Part shown: positions 35,514 through 45,647 of the stretch, piece by piece
Position numbering within the stretch: the first letter of the stretch is position 1
How the letters are laid out: every line of letters starts with the position of its first letter
Assembly (NCBI RefSeq): GCF_000422465.1
Contig: NZ_KE383842.1
Span: forward strand, 641,845 to 705,844
DNA length: 64,000 nt
Direction: 5' to 3'
From: Paenibacillus harenae DSM 16969
GTDB taxonomy: Bacteria > Bacillota > Bacilli > Paenibacillales > Paenibacillaceae
Made by a program: the position numbers and the translations under genes
The notes under the pieces: model-generated
Told to the model about the DNA's origin: nothing
Seen by the model: only the letters and a program-made list of their open reading frames with translations
Databases searched by the model: none

Positions 35514-35540
35514 GCTCTCATTGACGAGAGCTTTTTTTTT
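35514..35540 (+). terminator. Terminator before zur
   Basis: GCTCTC and GAGAGC form a 6-base stem with a six-base loop, followed by nine T residues. Confidence 0.8.
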
Positions 35541-35584
35541 CGTCATTATGGAGTCAGACCATTTAAGTTCGGAGGATCGGGCAG

Positions 35585-36022
35585 ATGCATACAATGGAAG
35601 ATATTATAAGGCGAATGTCTAGTCAAGGACTGCGGATCACGGATCAAAGAAAGACGCTGGCGAAGCTGTTCTCGGAGACGCAGGGTTATTTGGCTCCGAA
35701 GGAAGTCTATGAATATATGGGAAAATCGTATACGGGTTTAAGCTTCGATACCGTGTACCGCAATTTGCGCGTTATGGAGGAGCTGGGCGTGCTGGAGCAG
35801 GTCATCTTCGAGGACGGCGGCAAGTTCAAGCTCCACTGCAGGGAGCATGATCACCATCATCATATGATCTGTCTGCAGTGCGGCATGACGTATCCGATCA
35901 CCTTCTGCCCGATGGAGCAGACGGTTGTTCCGGAGGAATTTAAAGTCGTGAAGCATAAATTCGAGGTGTTCGGCTATTGTAAGGCATGCGCGCAGGAAGA
36001 GCCGGCTGCCGGCGGGCATTAA
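35585..36022 (+). CDS. zur: Fur-family metalloregulator, probably Zur
   Basis: 145 residues. The winged helix includes the recognition region [20 protein letters not shown], and the metal region has [18 protein letters not shown] and YCKACAQEE, giving the two C-x2-C pairs that hold the structural zinc. The sequence is closest in pattern to B. subtilis Zur (HHHHHFICLACG ... CPMD ... HKFEIYG). Zur represses zinc uptake when zinc is sufficient. The znu operon 3 kb downstream has a Fur-family type operator, which supports the call. TAATG coupling to yidD. Confidence 0.85.
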   Translation: MHTMEDIIRRMSSQGLRITDQRKTLAKLFSETQGYLAPKEVYEYMGKSYTGLSFDTVYRNLRVMEELGVLEQVIFEDGGKFKLHCREHDHHHHMICLQCGMTYPITFCPMEQTVVPEEFKVVKHKFEVFGYCKACAQEEPAAGGH

Positions 36023-36279
36023 TGAGCGGCCAACGGGTCATGCGGAGAGTGACGCAGGCGCCCATTCGTTTTTACCGCAAGGTCATTTCTCCGCTCAAGC
36101 CGCCAACCTGCCGTTTCTATCCGACATGCTCGCAATATGCCCTGGAAGCGATCGAGAAGCACGGCGCCGCGAGAGGCTCATGGCTTGCCGCGATGCGCAT
36201 CGCCCGTTGTCACCCTTTTCATCCCGGCGGCTATGATCCGGTTCCTCCCGTCCGGAACGGAAAGGCGGATGCGCCTTGA
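36022..36279 (+). CDS. yidD: Membrane protein insertion efficiency factor YidD
   Basis: About 85 residues. The whole family signature is present: [30 protein letters not shown] with its cysteines, and [17 protein letters not shown]. YidD assists the YidC insertase at the inner face of the membrane, held by an amphipathic helix. The start at ATG 36022 shares a base with the zur stop; the longer frame from 35986 is inside zur. Confidence 0.92.
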   Translation: MSGQRVMRRVTQAPIRFYRKVISPLKPPTCRFYPTCSQYALEAIEKHGAARGSWLAAMRIARCHPFHPGGYDPVPPVRNGKADAP

Positions 36280-36305
36280 CAGGAAGGGTGCCGATTCGGT
36301 ATATT
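36276..36305 (+). promoter_or_regulatory. Promoter of the metG T-box leader
   Basis: A consensus TTGACA at 36276-36281 and TATATT at 36300-36305 are 18 bases apart. The -35 overlaps the stop codon of yidD. Transcription would start near 36312. Confidence 0.75.
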
Positions 36306-36311
36306 TTTCAT

Positions 36312-36624
36312 AAATGAATCCAACATATCCGAGGAACGGATAAGTACAATGGAATACCTTACGCAGAGAGCCGGGAAAGTTGGTGGAAGCCGGCAAGGGA
36401 CGCTATTGGAATATGGTCCGGGAGGATTCGCCTTCGAGCTGCAGCGTAATGATCCGCTGTCGTAAGGGGGCGGCGCGCAGCCGGCGTTAACGGCGATAGC
36501 CGCCAGACAGGCGGCACACGAAGCTTTCGCAACCTATCGGCATAAGCCGGCCGGTTGTGATCGAAATTTGGGTGGTACCGCGTGAGTTCAAACTCTCGTC
36601 CCATGTTGGACGGGAGTTTTTTGC
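36312..36624 (+). promoter_or_regulatory. T-box riboswitch controlling metG
   Basis: A tRNA-sensing leader. Stem I contains the loop-E pair AGTA/GAA, the AGAGAGCC distal bulge and the GTTGGTGG apical motif. The specifier loop reads GAATATGG at 36409-36416 and contains ATG, as expected for methionine. The T-box sequence GGGTGGTACCGCG lies at 36570-36582 and can pair with the tRNA acceptor end. The terminator stem CTCTCGTCC/GGACGGGAG ends in a T-run near 36617-36622. Uncharged tRNA-Met should favour the antiterminator and switch on metG 52 bases downstream. Confidence 0.93.
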
Positions 36625-36663
36625 GTTTTTTAACGGAAACATCCGGCTGCAAGCAAACTTTAA

Positions 36664-38685
<2,022 letters not shown>

Positions 38686-38694
38686 GAAAATAAG

Positions 38695-38733
38695 CGCGGA
38701 TTCTTTTCGCTATTGAAAAGAATCCGCGTTTTT
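38695..38733 (+). terminator. Terminator after metG
   Basis: A 14-base stem, CGCGGATTCTTTTC with GAAAAGAATCCGCG, seven-base loop, followed by five T residues. Confidence 0.9.
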
Positions 38734-38743
38734 CTGTGTTCCA

Positions 38744-38783
38744 TTCTAAGAATTTATAAGTTTACACTTATATGCGCTTAGCT
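38744..38783 (-). repeat. Palindromic intergenic repeat, copy 1
   Basis: Read on the minus strand it contains CTAAGCGCATAT, AAG, CTTATAAAT and CTTAGAAT in that order, the same blocks as copy 2 near 48786. The outer CTAAG/CTTAG and inner ATAAG/CTTAT arms can fold into a hairpin. It lies just past the metG terminator. Confidence 0.65.
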
Positions 38784-38878
38784 TGTCTCCGGTGAAACCT
38801 ATGCCTCTGGATCATATTTCTCCTTCATTCGGTCAATACAGTTTAATAATTAGATGAATTATTCCTATATGAATTTGG

Positions 38879-38907
38879 TTGACAGCCTGGTAGGGGCGTC
38901 GTATAAT
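38879..38907 (+). promoter_or_regulatory. Consensus sigma-A promoter of the znu operon
   Basis: TTGACA at 38879-38884 and TATAAT at 38902-38907 with a 17-base spacer, a perfect consensus. Such a strong promoter is usually kept under a repressor; an operator sits right at the expected start site. Confidence 0.88.
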
Positions 38908-38913
38908 ACAAAA

Positions 38914-38932
38914 CGTAATAGTAACGATTACG
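38914..38932. promoter_or_regulatory. Zur-type operator overlapping the znu start site
   Basis: A 19-base 9-1-9 inverted repeat with arms CGTAATAGT and ACGATTACG (one mismatched pair), the geometry of Fur-family boxes and rich in the TAAT...ATTA core of Zur sites. It starts seven bases after the -10, so bound repressor would block initiation. Confidence 0.75.
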
Positions 38933-38979
38933 AAATAATTTAACGGAAACAACCGCACAGAAAGAATGGAGAGAAAAAT

Positions 38980-40035
38980 ATGAAGCAAGCAAAGAAAGCA
39001 TGGATCCGCCGCTTATCGCAAGGTTTTCTATTGACAATAATCCTGCTCGCAGCTGCAGCATGCGGTAATAATACCAATCAACCAGCCGACAATGCCCAAA
39101 CGACAGACGACTCCAATGCGGATGCCGCTTCGGATAGCGAGCGCATCAGCGTTGTAACCAGCTTTTATCCTTTGTACTTTCTCGCAACTGAAATCGGAGG
39201 AGAGCATGTCCAGGTTGTGAATTTAATCGCTTCCGGCATTGAGCCGCATGATTGGACGCCAAAAAGCCGCGATTTGAGCACGGCTTCGAATGCCGAGCTT
39301 TTCCTTTATCATGGCGCAGGACTTGAAGGTTGGGTAGATGATTTTCTGAAAGGCTTGTCGAAGGACAGCACGGTCGTAACGAAAGAAATAAGCTCCGGAA
39401 TCTCCCTTATTAACGGAATCGAGGAAGAGCCGGAGCACGAAGACGAGCATGAAGGAGCGCACGAAGACGAGCATGATGGCGAGCAGCATGCGGAAGAAGA
39501 ACATGATCATAACGGCGTTGATCCGCACACTTGGGTAAGTCCGAAATCCGCGTTGGTTCTGGCGAAAAACGTGATGAACAGCCTGGTTGAAGCGGATGAC
39601 GTCCATCAATCGGACTATGAGAAAAACTTTGAAGCGCTGAAAGTGAAGCTGGAAGCGATCGATGCGGAATATACCGAACAGCTTTCTCAGACGAAGAATA
39701 AAAATATAGTCGTTTCCCACCAAGCGTTCGGTTACTTGGCCCGCGATTACGGTTTGAATCAAGTGCCGATTATGGGTCTAAGCCCGGAAGCCGAGCCTCG
39801 TGCGCAGGACCTGCTCGATATTGCCAAGTTCGTGAAAGAAAACGATGTGAAGTATATTTTCTTCGAGGAGCTGGTTTCAGATCAGCTGGCTAGAACGCTG
39901 GCCAGTGAAGCCGATGTCGACACGATGGTATTAAATCCTCTGGAAGGCCTAACATCGGAGCAGGAAGCAGCCGGGGACAGCTACCTTACGCTGATGGAAC
40001 GCAACTTGCAAAATCTTGTGCAGGCTTTACAATAG
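38980..40035 (+). CDS. znuA: Zinc ABC transporter substrate-binding lipoprotein ZnuA/AdcA
   Basis: 351 residues. A lipoprotein signal ends in LLAAAAC with the lipid cysteine, and then a Ser/Asn/Asp-rich spacer. The cluster A-I fold shows the metal ligands in GIEPHDWTPKS, VDPHTWVSPK and VVSHQAFGYLARDYGL, and a late acidic ligand near EADVDTM. A loop of about 30 residues is packed with His, Glu and Asp (EHEDEHEGAHEDEHDGEQH), typical for zinc rather than manganese binders. First gene of znuA-znuC-znuB-ccdA. Confidence 0.93.
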   Translation: MKQAKKAWIRRLSQGFLLTIILLAAAACGNNTNQPADNAQTTDDSNADAASDSERISVVTSFYPLYFLATEIGGEHVQVVNLIASGIEPHDWTPKSRDLSTASNAELFLYHGAGLEGWVDDFLKGLSKDSTVVTKEISSGISLINGIEEEPEHEDEHEGAHEDEHDGEQHAEEEHDHNGVDPHTWVSPKSALVLAKNVMNSLVEADDVHQSDYEKNFEALKVKLEAIDAEYTEQLSQTKNKNIVVSHQAFGYLARDYGLNQVPIMGLSPEAEPRAQDLLDIAKFVKENDVKYIFFEELVSDQLARTLASEADVDTMVLNPLEGLTSEQEAAGDSYLTLMERNLQNLVQALQ

Positions 40036-40097
40036 AACAAAAGGCAAACTTGCGGAGCCGTCTATGGCTCCGTATTGCTGTGAGAGGAAGATTTATC

Positions 40098-40916
40098 GTG
40101 CAAATGAACTCGGCTGCGGCAGCCGCCAGCTGTCATCAAGAGGTTATCTCAGTGGAAAACGTCTCCTTTTCCTATCAGCAGCAGAAGGTCATTTCGGATC
40201 TCAGCTTTGCGGTTAAGGAGCGCGATTTTATCGGCTTAATCGGAACGAACGGCGCAGGGAAAACGACGCTTCTGCGCATGATCGTCGGTCTGCTTAAGCC
40301 GACAAGCGGCATGGTCCGACTATTCGGCGAAGATGTCGCTTCCTTCAGGCAGTGGGAGAAGATCGGCTACGTTCCGCAAAAAAATTCCTTTAATCCCTTA
40401 TTTCCGGCGACCGTCAGAGAGGTCGTCATGTCCGGGTTATATAATCGGAATAAAATATTTAAAAAGATGAGCAAAACGGATAACAAGAAATGCGAGGATG
40501 CGCTGCAAGCGATGGGAATCGAGGATTTGCAGGCGAAAATGATCGGCCGGCTGTCCGGCGGACAGCAGCAAAGAGTTTTTCTGGCCAGAGCGTTGATTAA
40601 CAACCCTTCCATGCTTATTTTGGATGAGCCGACGGTTGGCATTGATACAGAAACGCAGGAAAGCTTCTTTCATATGATTAAACACATGCATCAGCACCAT
40701 AATATGACCTTCCTGATGGTTTCGCATGATCTGGAGATGATTCGATCCTATCTAGGCGAGCAGCCTGCCGCCGAGAACGGGGAGCTTAAGTTTCATATCA
40801 AGCATTCGCATGAAACGCAGGATTGCGTAGAGAACGATCTGGCGCACAGTTTGAAGGGGCTTCGGGAGGAAATGGAGAGCAGGAAAGAGGTTGTTTTGAT
40901 TGGAGATCGTAACTAG
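40098..40916 (+). CDS. znuC: Zinc ABC transporter ATP-binding protein ZnuC
   Basis: About 272 residues. Walker A GTNGAGKTTLL, Q-loop in GYVPQKNSFNPLFPATVREVV, signature LSGGQQQRVFLARAL, Walker B MLILDEPTVGID and switch histidine in MVSHDLEMI. This is the metal-uptake ABC subgroup. The start is GTG 40098, seven bases after GAGGAAG; ATG 40104 is an alternative, and 40050 would overlap no useful signal. Its end overlaps znuB by 17 bases. Confidence 0.92.
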   Translation: MQMNSAAAAASCHQEVISVENVSFSYQQQKVISDLSFAVKERDFIGLIGTNGAGKTTLLRMIVGLLKPTSGMVRLFGEDVASFRQWEKIGYVPQKNSFNPLFPATVREVVMSGLYNRNKIFKKMSKTDNKKCEDALQAMGIEDLQAKMIGRLSGGQQQRVFLARALINNPSMLILDEPTVGIDTETQESFFHMIKHMHQHHNMTFLMVSHDLEMIRSYLGEQPAAENGELKFHIKHSHETQDCVENDLAHSLKGLREEMESRKEVVLIGDRN

Positions 40917-41709
40917 CGAGTTTTTTCAAAGGGCTCTTATCGGCGGCTTGCTGATCGGCGTCACCGCCCCGCTGATGGGCTTATTTCTTGTTCTGAGAAG
41001 GTTGTCGATGATAGGAGACACCTTGTCTCATGTATCGATCGCCGGTGTTGCGCTCGGATTCTTAATCGGCGTATATCCGATCGCAGTCGGCCTTATATTC
41101 GCGATTGCCGCATCCTTTGCGATTGAGAAGCTTCGTAAAGCCTACAAGTCTTATGCCGAGCTTTCGATCGCGATCATTATGTCCGGCGGCGTCGCGCTTG
41201 CTTCCCTGTTATTTACGATGGGTAAAAACTTTAATATGAATGTGAACAGTTATTTATTCGGAAGCATCTATACGCTGGGCAGCACCGATTTGTACGTGAT
41301 CGGAGGGGTAACGGCCATCGTGCTCATCGCCATCCGCACGCAGGTGAAGGAGCTGTTTCTCATTACGTTCGATGAGGATGCGGCATCGGTTAGCGGCTTG
41401 CCCGTCAAATTTTATAATGTTATGATTAGCGTGCTGACTGCTCTTGTCATTAGCGTTTCGATTAAAATCGTGGGGGCGCTGCTGGTCTCCGCCTTGCTTA
41501 CGATTCCGGCGGCCTGCAGCCTGATTATTGCCCGCAGCTTCCGTCAAAGCGTGATTACCGTTGTCGTTATTGGAGAGCTGGCCGTCGTATGCGGATTGCT
41601 TGTAGCGGGTATATGGAATCTCGCGCCGGGCGGGACGATCGTCCTGCTGCTGATTACGGTGCTGCTCTTGCTGCTTCTTTTCAGACGGGGAGCTCGATCG
41701 GGCAGCTGA
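40900..41709 (+). CDS. znuB: Zinc ABC transporter permease ZnuB
   Basis: 269 residues with about eight membrane helices. ABC-3 family motifs are visible: GVTAPLMGLFLVLRRLSMIGDTLSHVSIAGVALG, the EAA-like loop LFLITFDEDAASVSGLPVKFYN and ISVSIKIVGALLVSALLTIPAACSL. It starts with TTG 40900, nine bases after AAAGAGG, inside znuC. It forms the channel for zinc entry. Confidence 0.92.
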   Translation: MEIVTSEFFQRALIGGLLIGVTAPLMGLFLVLRRLSMIGDTLSHVSIAGVALGFLIGVYPIAVGLIFAIAASFAIEKLRKAYKSYAELSIAIIMSGGVALASLLFTMGKNFNMNVNSYLFGSIYTLGSTDLYVIGGVTAIVLIAIRTQVKELFLITFDEDAASVSGLPVKFYNVMISVLTALVISVSIKIVGALLVSALLTIPAACSLIIARSFRQSVITVVVIGELAVVCGLLVAGIWNLAPGGTIVLLLITVLLLLLLFRRGARSGS

Positions 41710-41730
41710 TACGAATGGGAGTGAAGAGGC

Positions 41731-42444
41731 TTGTCTGATATTAATATTTGGCTGGCGTTCGGCGCCGGCTTCGCTTCATTTATTTCACCATGCTGCCTGC
41801 CGCTTTATCCTTCGTACTTATCTTACATAACCGGCATTTCTGTCACGGATCTGAAGGGAAATACGAATGACAAGAAGAAACGTATGCGCACGATGTCGCA
41901 TACGCTGTTTTTCATATTAGGGTTCTGTACCGTGTATTACGCTTTGGGGTACGGAACGAATGTTTTTGCGGAGTTTTTCAGCGAATATAGGCATTTAATC
42001 CGGCAATTATCGGCGATACTCATTATTTTAATGGGATTATTTCTTGTAGGACTATTTCAACCGCAGCTGCTCATGAAGGAGCGGCGGATGAATTTGATAC
42101 CGAAGAAAGCGAACTATATCAGCTCATTTATTTTTGGAATCGGCTTTTCGGCGGGCTGGACGCCATGCATGGGGCCTGCCTTAACCGCTATTTTAGGACT
42201 TGCCGCGACGGAGCCCGGAACCTGGTTTCAGCTTACGTCAGCCTATGCGCTCGGCTTCGCGATCCCATTTTTTGTGCTCGCTTTTTTCCTCGGAACGGCA
42301 AGATGGATATTGAAATATTCCGCCGCCGTCATGAAGATCGGGGGGGCCGTTATGATCTTGATGGGCGTGCTGCTGTTCACCGACCAAATGACCAAAATCA
42401 CCATATGGCTGAATCAGATTACGCCGGAATGGCTTGCTTTCTAA
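41731..42444 (+). CDS. ccdA: Cytochrome c biogenesis protein CcdA
   Basis: 237 residues, six membrane helices, DsbD-beta/CcdA family. The two redox cysteines lie in FISPCCLPLYPSYLSY and SAGWTPCMGPALTAILGLA. CcdA carries reducing power from cytoplasmic thioredoxin across the membrane, for cytochrome c maturation or for extracellular thiol proteins, including spore thioredoxins. It starts with TTG 41731 only 21 bases after znuB, so it is probably read from the zinc-controlled promoter. The first Cys pair is CC rather than CV. Confidence 0.9.
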   Translation: MSDINIWLAFGAGFASFISPCCLPLYPSYLSYITGISVTDLKGNTNDKKKRMRTMSHTLFFILGFCTVYYALGYGTNVFAEFFSEYRHLIRQLSAILIILMGLFLVGLFQPQLLMKERRMNLIPKKANYISSFIFGIGFSAGWTPCMGPALTAILGLAATEPGTWFQLTSAYALGFAIPFFVLAFFLGTARWILKYSAAVMKIGGAVMILMGVLLFTDQMTKITIWLNQITPEWLAF

Positions 42445-42565
42445 TCTTGGCTTAGATAAGCGAGGAGAATGAAACGCGGGTTGCAGCGCATGCGGCGGAC
42501 AGTGTATGATACTTAGAGTAACGCCGAGGAAACTGGGTGAAGAAGTAGGGTTAGGGGGTTCTTCA

Positions 42566-42988
42566 ATGCCGACACCGAGCATGGAAGACTACTTGGAAAG
42601 AATTTATAAGCTTATTGATGAGAAGGGATATGCGCGAGTATCCGATATAGCGGAAGGACTCGAGGTACACCCGTCTTCCGTTACGAAAATGATCCAGAAG
42701 CTTGATAAAGATAATTATTTGATTTACGAAAAATATCGCGGACTCGTTCTTACGAACAAAGGGAAGAAGATGGGCAAGAGGCTGGTTGACCGTCATCAGC
42801 TGCTTGAATCCTTCTTAACGACAATCGGCGTGCAGGATGAAAATATTTATCAGGATGTTGAAGGGATCGAGCATCATCTTAGCTGGGATTCGATCACATG
42901 CATAGAATCATTAGTTGAATACTTCAAGCGCGACAGACAGCGGTTGGACGAGCTTCGGGCATTGCGCGCGGAGATGGACAACGAGTAA
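42566..42988 (+). CDS. mntR: Manganese-responsive transcriptional regulator MntR
   Basis: About 140 residues, DtxR family. It begins [49 protein letters not shown], nearly the same as B. subtilis MntR. The metal ligands D8-equivalent (MED), E and H residues of DRHQLLESF and [11 protein letters not shown] are present. It represses manganese uptake when Mn is high. ATG 42566 is preferred over the upstream frame start at 42506. Next to yqhQ/yqhR as in B. subtilis. No MntR box was recognised in the window. Confidence 0.94.
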   Translation: MPTPSMEDYLERIYKLIDEKGYARVSDIAEGLEVHPSSVTKMIQKLDKDNYLIYEKYRGLVLTNKGKKMGKRLVDRHQLLESFLTTIGVQDENIYQDVEGIEHHLSWDSITCIESLVEYFKRDRQRLDELRALRAEMDNE

Positions 42989-43000
42989 GTTGTAAATGAA

Positions 43001-43046
43001 ACAACAAAGAAGGTCAGAGGCTGCAGCCTCTGACCTTCTTTGTTGT
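43001..43046. terminator. Perfect 46-base palindrome, bidirectional terminator
   Basis: Two 23-base arms meet with no unpaired base at a central CTGCAG (43021-43026). The outer ACAACAAAGAAGG and CCTTCTTTGTTGT ends give T-rich tails in both directions, between convergent mntR and the minus-strand gene. Confidence 0.9.
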
Positions 43047-43062
43047 ATCCATGAACGGTATA

Positions 43063-43392
43063 TCAGTGGTATTTAGGCAAATCGTCATCCTCTTTGCCGC
43101 CTTCGATGACGCGGAAGGGCACCGTTTTGGAGCGGGTTTTGCCTGTCTTGGTTTTTGCGGCGGCGGCGGTCCGCCCCGGCTTCGCATGCGTACGTCCCTG
43201 CTGAGAGCCGTTACCGCTCCTTAAGAAAGAGGGCGGATATTTGTACAGCAGGAAAATGCCTCCCAACACCGCGATAGGAATTATAAATGCGCTTGGGCTG
43301 CTGATTATGCTGTACACAAGACCGATTACAAGTAATGCCAATAACCCGATCGACCAAACATTCCATCTGTTCGGCATTCTGCTCATTGTCAT
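43063..43392 (-). CDS. Small membrane protein with basic C-terminal tail
   Basis: 109 residues. Two hydrophobic helices near the N-terminus (WSIGLLALLVIGLVYSIISS and FIIPIAVLGGIFLLYKY) are followed by a Lys/Arg/Thr/Ala-rich tail (TAAAAKTKTGKTRSKT) and an acidic end (GGKEDDDLPKYH). It lies between mntR and yqhQ, transcribed with yqhQ. I do not recognise a family; the cationic tail suggests contact with nucleic acid or with the membrane surface. Confidence 0.6.
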   Translation of the reverse strand: MTMSRMPNRWNVWSIGLLALLVIGLVYSIISSPSAFIIPIAVLGGIFLLYKYPPSFLRSGNGSQQGRTHAKPGRTAAAAKTKTGKTRSKTVPFRVIEGGKEDDDLPKYH

Positions 43393-43418
43393 TTCCGCCT
43401 TTCCTCGTTCAACTTTGA

Positions 43419-44363
43419 TTACTTCATTTGGTGATCCAGCTCGCGCATCCTGTTAAATGAAGCGATGGAAACGGCGACCTGTTCATCCCGCGGCTCTTTG
43501 GTCGTGAGGAGCTGAAGCCATAGTCCAGGATATCCGAGATAACGCAGTACGGGCACTTCTCTAAGGGCATTGGTCCAGCGCAGCACTTCGTAAGAAAGAC
43601 CAAGCACAAGCGGCAGGAGAAGGATCCGGATATATACACGCTCCCAGATGGTATCCCAAGTGAAGATGGGAAGCGAATAGACGATGACGCCGACGATGAC
43701 CGTAAATACGATAAAGCTGGAACCGCAGCGGTAATGCAGACGGCTGTATTTCTGCACGCTGCTAACCGTCAACTCTTCGCCTGCTTCAAAGGCGCTGATC
43801 ACTTTATGCTCCGCTCCGTGATATTGAAACAGCCGTTTAATAAGCGGGGTCATTGAAATGAAATACAAGTAGGCGAGCAGCAGGATGATCTTAATAAGTC
43901 CCTCTAGTAAATTATGACCGATCTTGTTATCAAATACACCGGCGAACAGCAATTCTTCCAGTGCCGCAGGGGCAGCGGTGAAAATAAGTTTGCCGAATAT
44001 AAAAGAGAGCACGCCGGCAACGGCCACTCCAACAATCATACTTAAACTCCAGCCGCCTGATTTCTTCTCTTCTTTCACCGGGGCTTCTTGCTGCTCGCCG
44101 GCTTCGTCCTCGGCGTAGGCTTCCATAGAGAAGTTCAAATGCTGGGAGCCCTTGGCGCTTGATTCGATGATTCCGACTACGCCGCGTACGAGCGGAATTT
44201 TTTTAAGGCGCTGAACCCAGCGCTGCGAGGTGCGCGGTACCTCGTAAAACACGATTTCATCATTTTTGCGACGAACGGCCGTTACGTTAACATGTTTGCC
44301 CGCAAACATGACGCCTTCGATAACCGCCTGTCCGCCATATATGCTTCTGGAGTCTTGCGGCAA
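43419..44363 (-). CDS. yqhQ: YqhQ family membrane protein (DUF1385)
   Basis: About 314 residues. The family head IYGGQAVIEGVMFAGKHVNVTAVRR is intact, followed by PLVRGVVGIIESSAKGSQHLNFSMEAYAEDE, then four or so membrane helices with the central YHGAEHKVISAFEAGEELT and LHYRCGSSFIVFTVIVG. DUF1385 proteins may be metal-dependent; a role with ribosomal protein S-thiol or metal handling has been suggested but is not certain. The start is TTG 44363 behind AAGGAAGGTGA; an ATG at 44423 has no site. Confidence 0.85.
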   Translation of the reverse strand: MPQDSRSIYGGQAVIEGVMFAGKHVNVTAVRRKNDEIVFYEVPRTSQRWVQRLKKIPLVRGVVGIIESSAKGSQHLNFSMEAYAEDEAGEQQEAPVKEEKKSGGWSLSMIVGVAVAGVLSFIFGKLIFTAAPAALEELLFAGVFDNKIGHNLLEGLIKIILLLAYLYFISMTPLIKRLFQYHGAEHKVISAFEAGEELTVSSVQKYSRLHYRCGSSFIVFTVIVGVIVYSLPIFTWDTIWERVYIRILLLPLVLGLSYEVLRWTNALREVPVLRYLGYPGLWLQLLTTKEPRDEQVAVSIASFNRMRELDHQMK

Positions 44364-44576
44364 GTGATTGTCACCTTCCTTGAGTAGGTTTTCGTCAAAT
44401 AGAGTCGACGAATATAGCTGCATCTTTACTATTCATTGTACTTGATCTACCGGATAAATGCCAACGCCATAGCGGCCCCGCGACAGGCAGCTTGCATGAG
44501 GAACCTATGGTTACGGTTCGTTTTTTTATCACATACTAAACCAGTCTTGAAATAATCCGAACAGGAGGCTGCGGAT

Positions 44577-45086
44577 ATGGAAGTATTTAAACGCGAGAGC
44601 AGCGGCGGCCACGACCGGCAGCACCATACGAATCCTTGGCTGTATGCCGTGAAAATCGGCTTTTTTGCAGGCCTAATATGGGGCACTGTTCGTTGGATCT
44701 TTTATACGATGAAGTTTACGACGGTTATTCCGGGCTTTGCGGCCGATCCTTTTTTCCGTAAAGCCTTCTTGAAGACGTACTGGGGGATCGCTTTCGGCAT
44801 CGGAGCTTTCGTTCTGATTTCTATTATCGCGGCTCTGCTGTACGCTGCCCTGTTCAGGCGTCTGCGGGGGCCGTGGCCGGGTATTGCCTACGGTTTGGCT
44901 TGGTGGGCCTTGATCTTCATCGCAGCCGGCCCGCCGCTTGGAATGACCGAAAGGGTCACGATATTAGGCTGGAATACGCTTTATTCCGAGATCTGCGTAT
45001 TCTTGTTGTGGGGGGTTTTTATCGGATATTCGATCGCCTTCGAATTCACGGATGAAGCTTCGAGGGAGCCTATGAAAGCCCATTAG
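44577..45086 (+). CDS. yqhR: YqhR family membrane protein
   Basis: 169 residues with four membrane segments (KIGFFAGLIWGTVRWIFYTM, IAFGIGAFVLISIIAALLYAALF, IAYGLAWWALIFIAAG, ICVFLLWGVFIGYSIAFEF). The order and neighbours (yqhQ, aroQ, yqhT) match B. subtilis yqhR. AGGAGG lies before ATG 44577. Function unknown. Confidence 0.82.
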   Translation: MEVFKRESSGGHDRQHHTNPWLYAVKIGFFAGLIWGTVRWIFYTMKFTTVIPGFAADPFFRKAFLKTYWGIAFGIGAFVLISIIAALLYAALFRRLRGPWPGIAYGLAWWALIFIAAGPPLGMTERVTILGWNTLYSEICVFLLWGVFIGYSIAFEFTDEASREPMKAH

Positions 45087-45096
45087 CGGATTCTAC

Positions 45097-45126
45097 TTCT
45101 CAAGCGCAGGACATTTGTGGTAAAAT
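45097..45126 (+). promoter_or_regulatory. Candidate extended -10 promoter before aroQ
   Basis: TGGTAAAAT at 45118-45126 is an extended -10; TTCTCA at 45097-45102 with 18-base spacing is a modest -35. Confidence 0.45.
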
Positions 45127-45178
45127 GTCTAATGGACTTTGAAGAGTTGCTTTGATTGGTGGCTTGGGAGGTGCTTGA

Positions 45179-45619
45179 ATGCACAGCATATTGATATTAA
45201 ACGGACCGAACCTGAATATGCTCGGTATTCGGGAGCCGGGCGTGTACGGAACGGAAACGCTAGCCGCCATTGAAGCTCAGTTGAAGGAAAAATCCGAAGC
45301 GCTTGGCGTTCGGACTGAGTTCTTCCAAACGAATCATGAAGGCGAAATGATTGATCGGATACATAGCGCATACGGAAAGGCAGACGGAATCGTCATTAAC
45401 CCCGGCGCTTGGACGCATTACAGCTATGCCTTGCGGGATGCTCTAAGTACGGTGGGCCTGCCGGTTATCGAGGTGCATATGTCGAACATTCATAAGAGGG
45501 AAGCATTCCGCCACGTCTCGGTCGTTGCGGCTGTAGCCGTCGGACAAATTGCGGGCTTTGGCTCTCACAGTTACGAGCTTGGGCTGCACGCGCTCGTACG
45601 CCATTTGCAACAATCGTAA
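45179..45619 (+). CDS. aroQ: 3-dehydroquinate dehydratase, type II
   Basis: 146 residues, third step of the shikimate pathway. Motifs [19 protein letters not shown] (active-site loop with Arg and Tyr), [32 protein letters not shown] and [17 protein letters not shown] are all in place, so a dodecameric type II enzyme is expected. Followed 29 bases later by yqhT. Confidence 0.95.
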   Translation: MHSILILNGPNLNMLGIREPGVYGTETLAAIEAQLKEKSEALGVRTEFFQTNHEGEMIDRIHSAYGKADGIVINPGAWTHYSYALRDALSTVGLPVIEVHMSNIHKREAFRHVSVVAAVAVGQIAGFGSHSYELGLHALVRHLQQS

Positions 45620-45647
45620 ATAGCGAATTGGAAAGGGTGAAGCGGAT

